Shown: piece after piece, positions 5,009 through 5,046 of the stretch
Numbering within the stretch: position 1 is the first letter of the stretch
How the letters are laid out: each line of letters starts with the position of its first letter
NCBI GenBank assembly: GCA_023230245.1
Contig: JALNXT010000140.1
Location: 1-5,046 of the forward strand
Length of the DNA stretch: 5,046 nt
Source of the DNA: Candidatus Cloacimonadota bacterium
GTDB lineage: Bacteria; Cloacimonadota; Cloacimonadia; Cloacimonadales; Cloacimonadaceae
Direction of reading: 5' to 3'
Notes under the pieces: model-generated
Databases searched by the model: none
Told to the model about the DNA's origin: nothing
Seen by the model: only the letters and a program-made list of their open reading frames with translations
Position numbers and translations under genes: made by a program

Positions 5009-5046
5009 GATAATAGATTAGGGATGAACAGGATGAACAGGATTTT

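Larger units (their letters stand above)
4622..5046. repeat. Tandem array, 180/181-bp period, running off the right edge
   Basis: Unit A starts at about 4622, unit B at about 4802 and unit C at about 4983; unit C is cut at 5046. A and B differ by nine substitutions and one inserted G across about 181 bp, roughly 95% identity. C is nearly identical to B over the visible 64 bases, apart from gatacacag becoming gatgaacag. On the minus strand each unit begins with ATG and the codons for KYKITKY, the exact start of the sugar transferase, so the gene's first eight codons are part of the array. The rest of each unit encodes a GxxExxY-like tail, an inverted repeat and a 9-base rhythm (gatgaacag gatacacag). 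Confidence 0.93.

Noticed and set aside
4622..5046. CRISPR array or insertion sequence ends
   Set aside because: The period is about 180 bp with nearly identical content throughout, so there are no spacers. No transposase frame or terminal-repeat/target-duplication pattern is visible.

Overview
The window looks like part of a bacterial chromosome from the FCB superphylum, most likely Cloacimonadota or a close relative. I base this on a large secreted protein with a signal peptide, an FN3-like region and a C-terminal YPNPFNPQTTI / FlgD-Ig-like sorting domain of the type IX secretion (T9SS) kind. Long AT-rich gaps filled with short repeats and C-terminal scraps of a GxxExxY-type protein support it. 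The phylum call rests on memory of such proteins and has not been searched.

All convincing genes are on the minus strand, so transcription runs from right to left. From the right: (1) positions 4622-5046 hold a tandem array with a 180/181-bp period. Each unit carries a remnant that resembles the tail of a GxxExxY protein, joined to a copy of the first eight codons of the next gene. (2) Positions 4647-3049 encode a 532-aa polyprenyl-phosphate sugar transferase with four N-terminal membrane helices, an unusual methyltransferase-like middle, and a C-terminal catalytic domain. (3) Its stop codon lies in a 91-bp direct repeat present twice (2846-3052), and a good intrinsic terminator follows at 2766-2732. 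(4) Positions 2443-677 encode a 588-aa T9SS-type secreted protein. (5) A 57-bp tandem repeat (544-674) fills the next gap. (6) Positions 277-1 hold the first 92 codons of another secreted protein, cut by the window edge.

The two secreted-protein genes share an upstream motif (TTAACTTGCC) at almost the same distance from their start codons, 92 and 91 bp, which suggests a common promoter type. The sugar transferase probably starts assembly of a cell-surface glycan on a lipid carrier. In T9SS bacteria such glycans can anchor cargo like the neighbouring protein, but that functional link is only inference here.

The least ordinary feature is the packaging of the sugar transferase gene. Its start codon sits in one repeat array and its stop codon in another, and the two arrays share a 23-bp core (one mismatch) in opposite orientation. 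The gene is therefore bracketed by inverted copies like a cassette. I see no transposase, integrase, tRNA, rRNA or CRISPR array.
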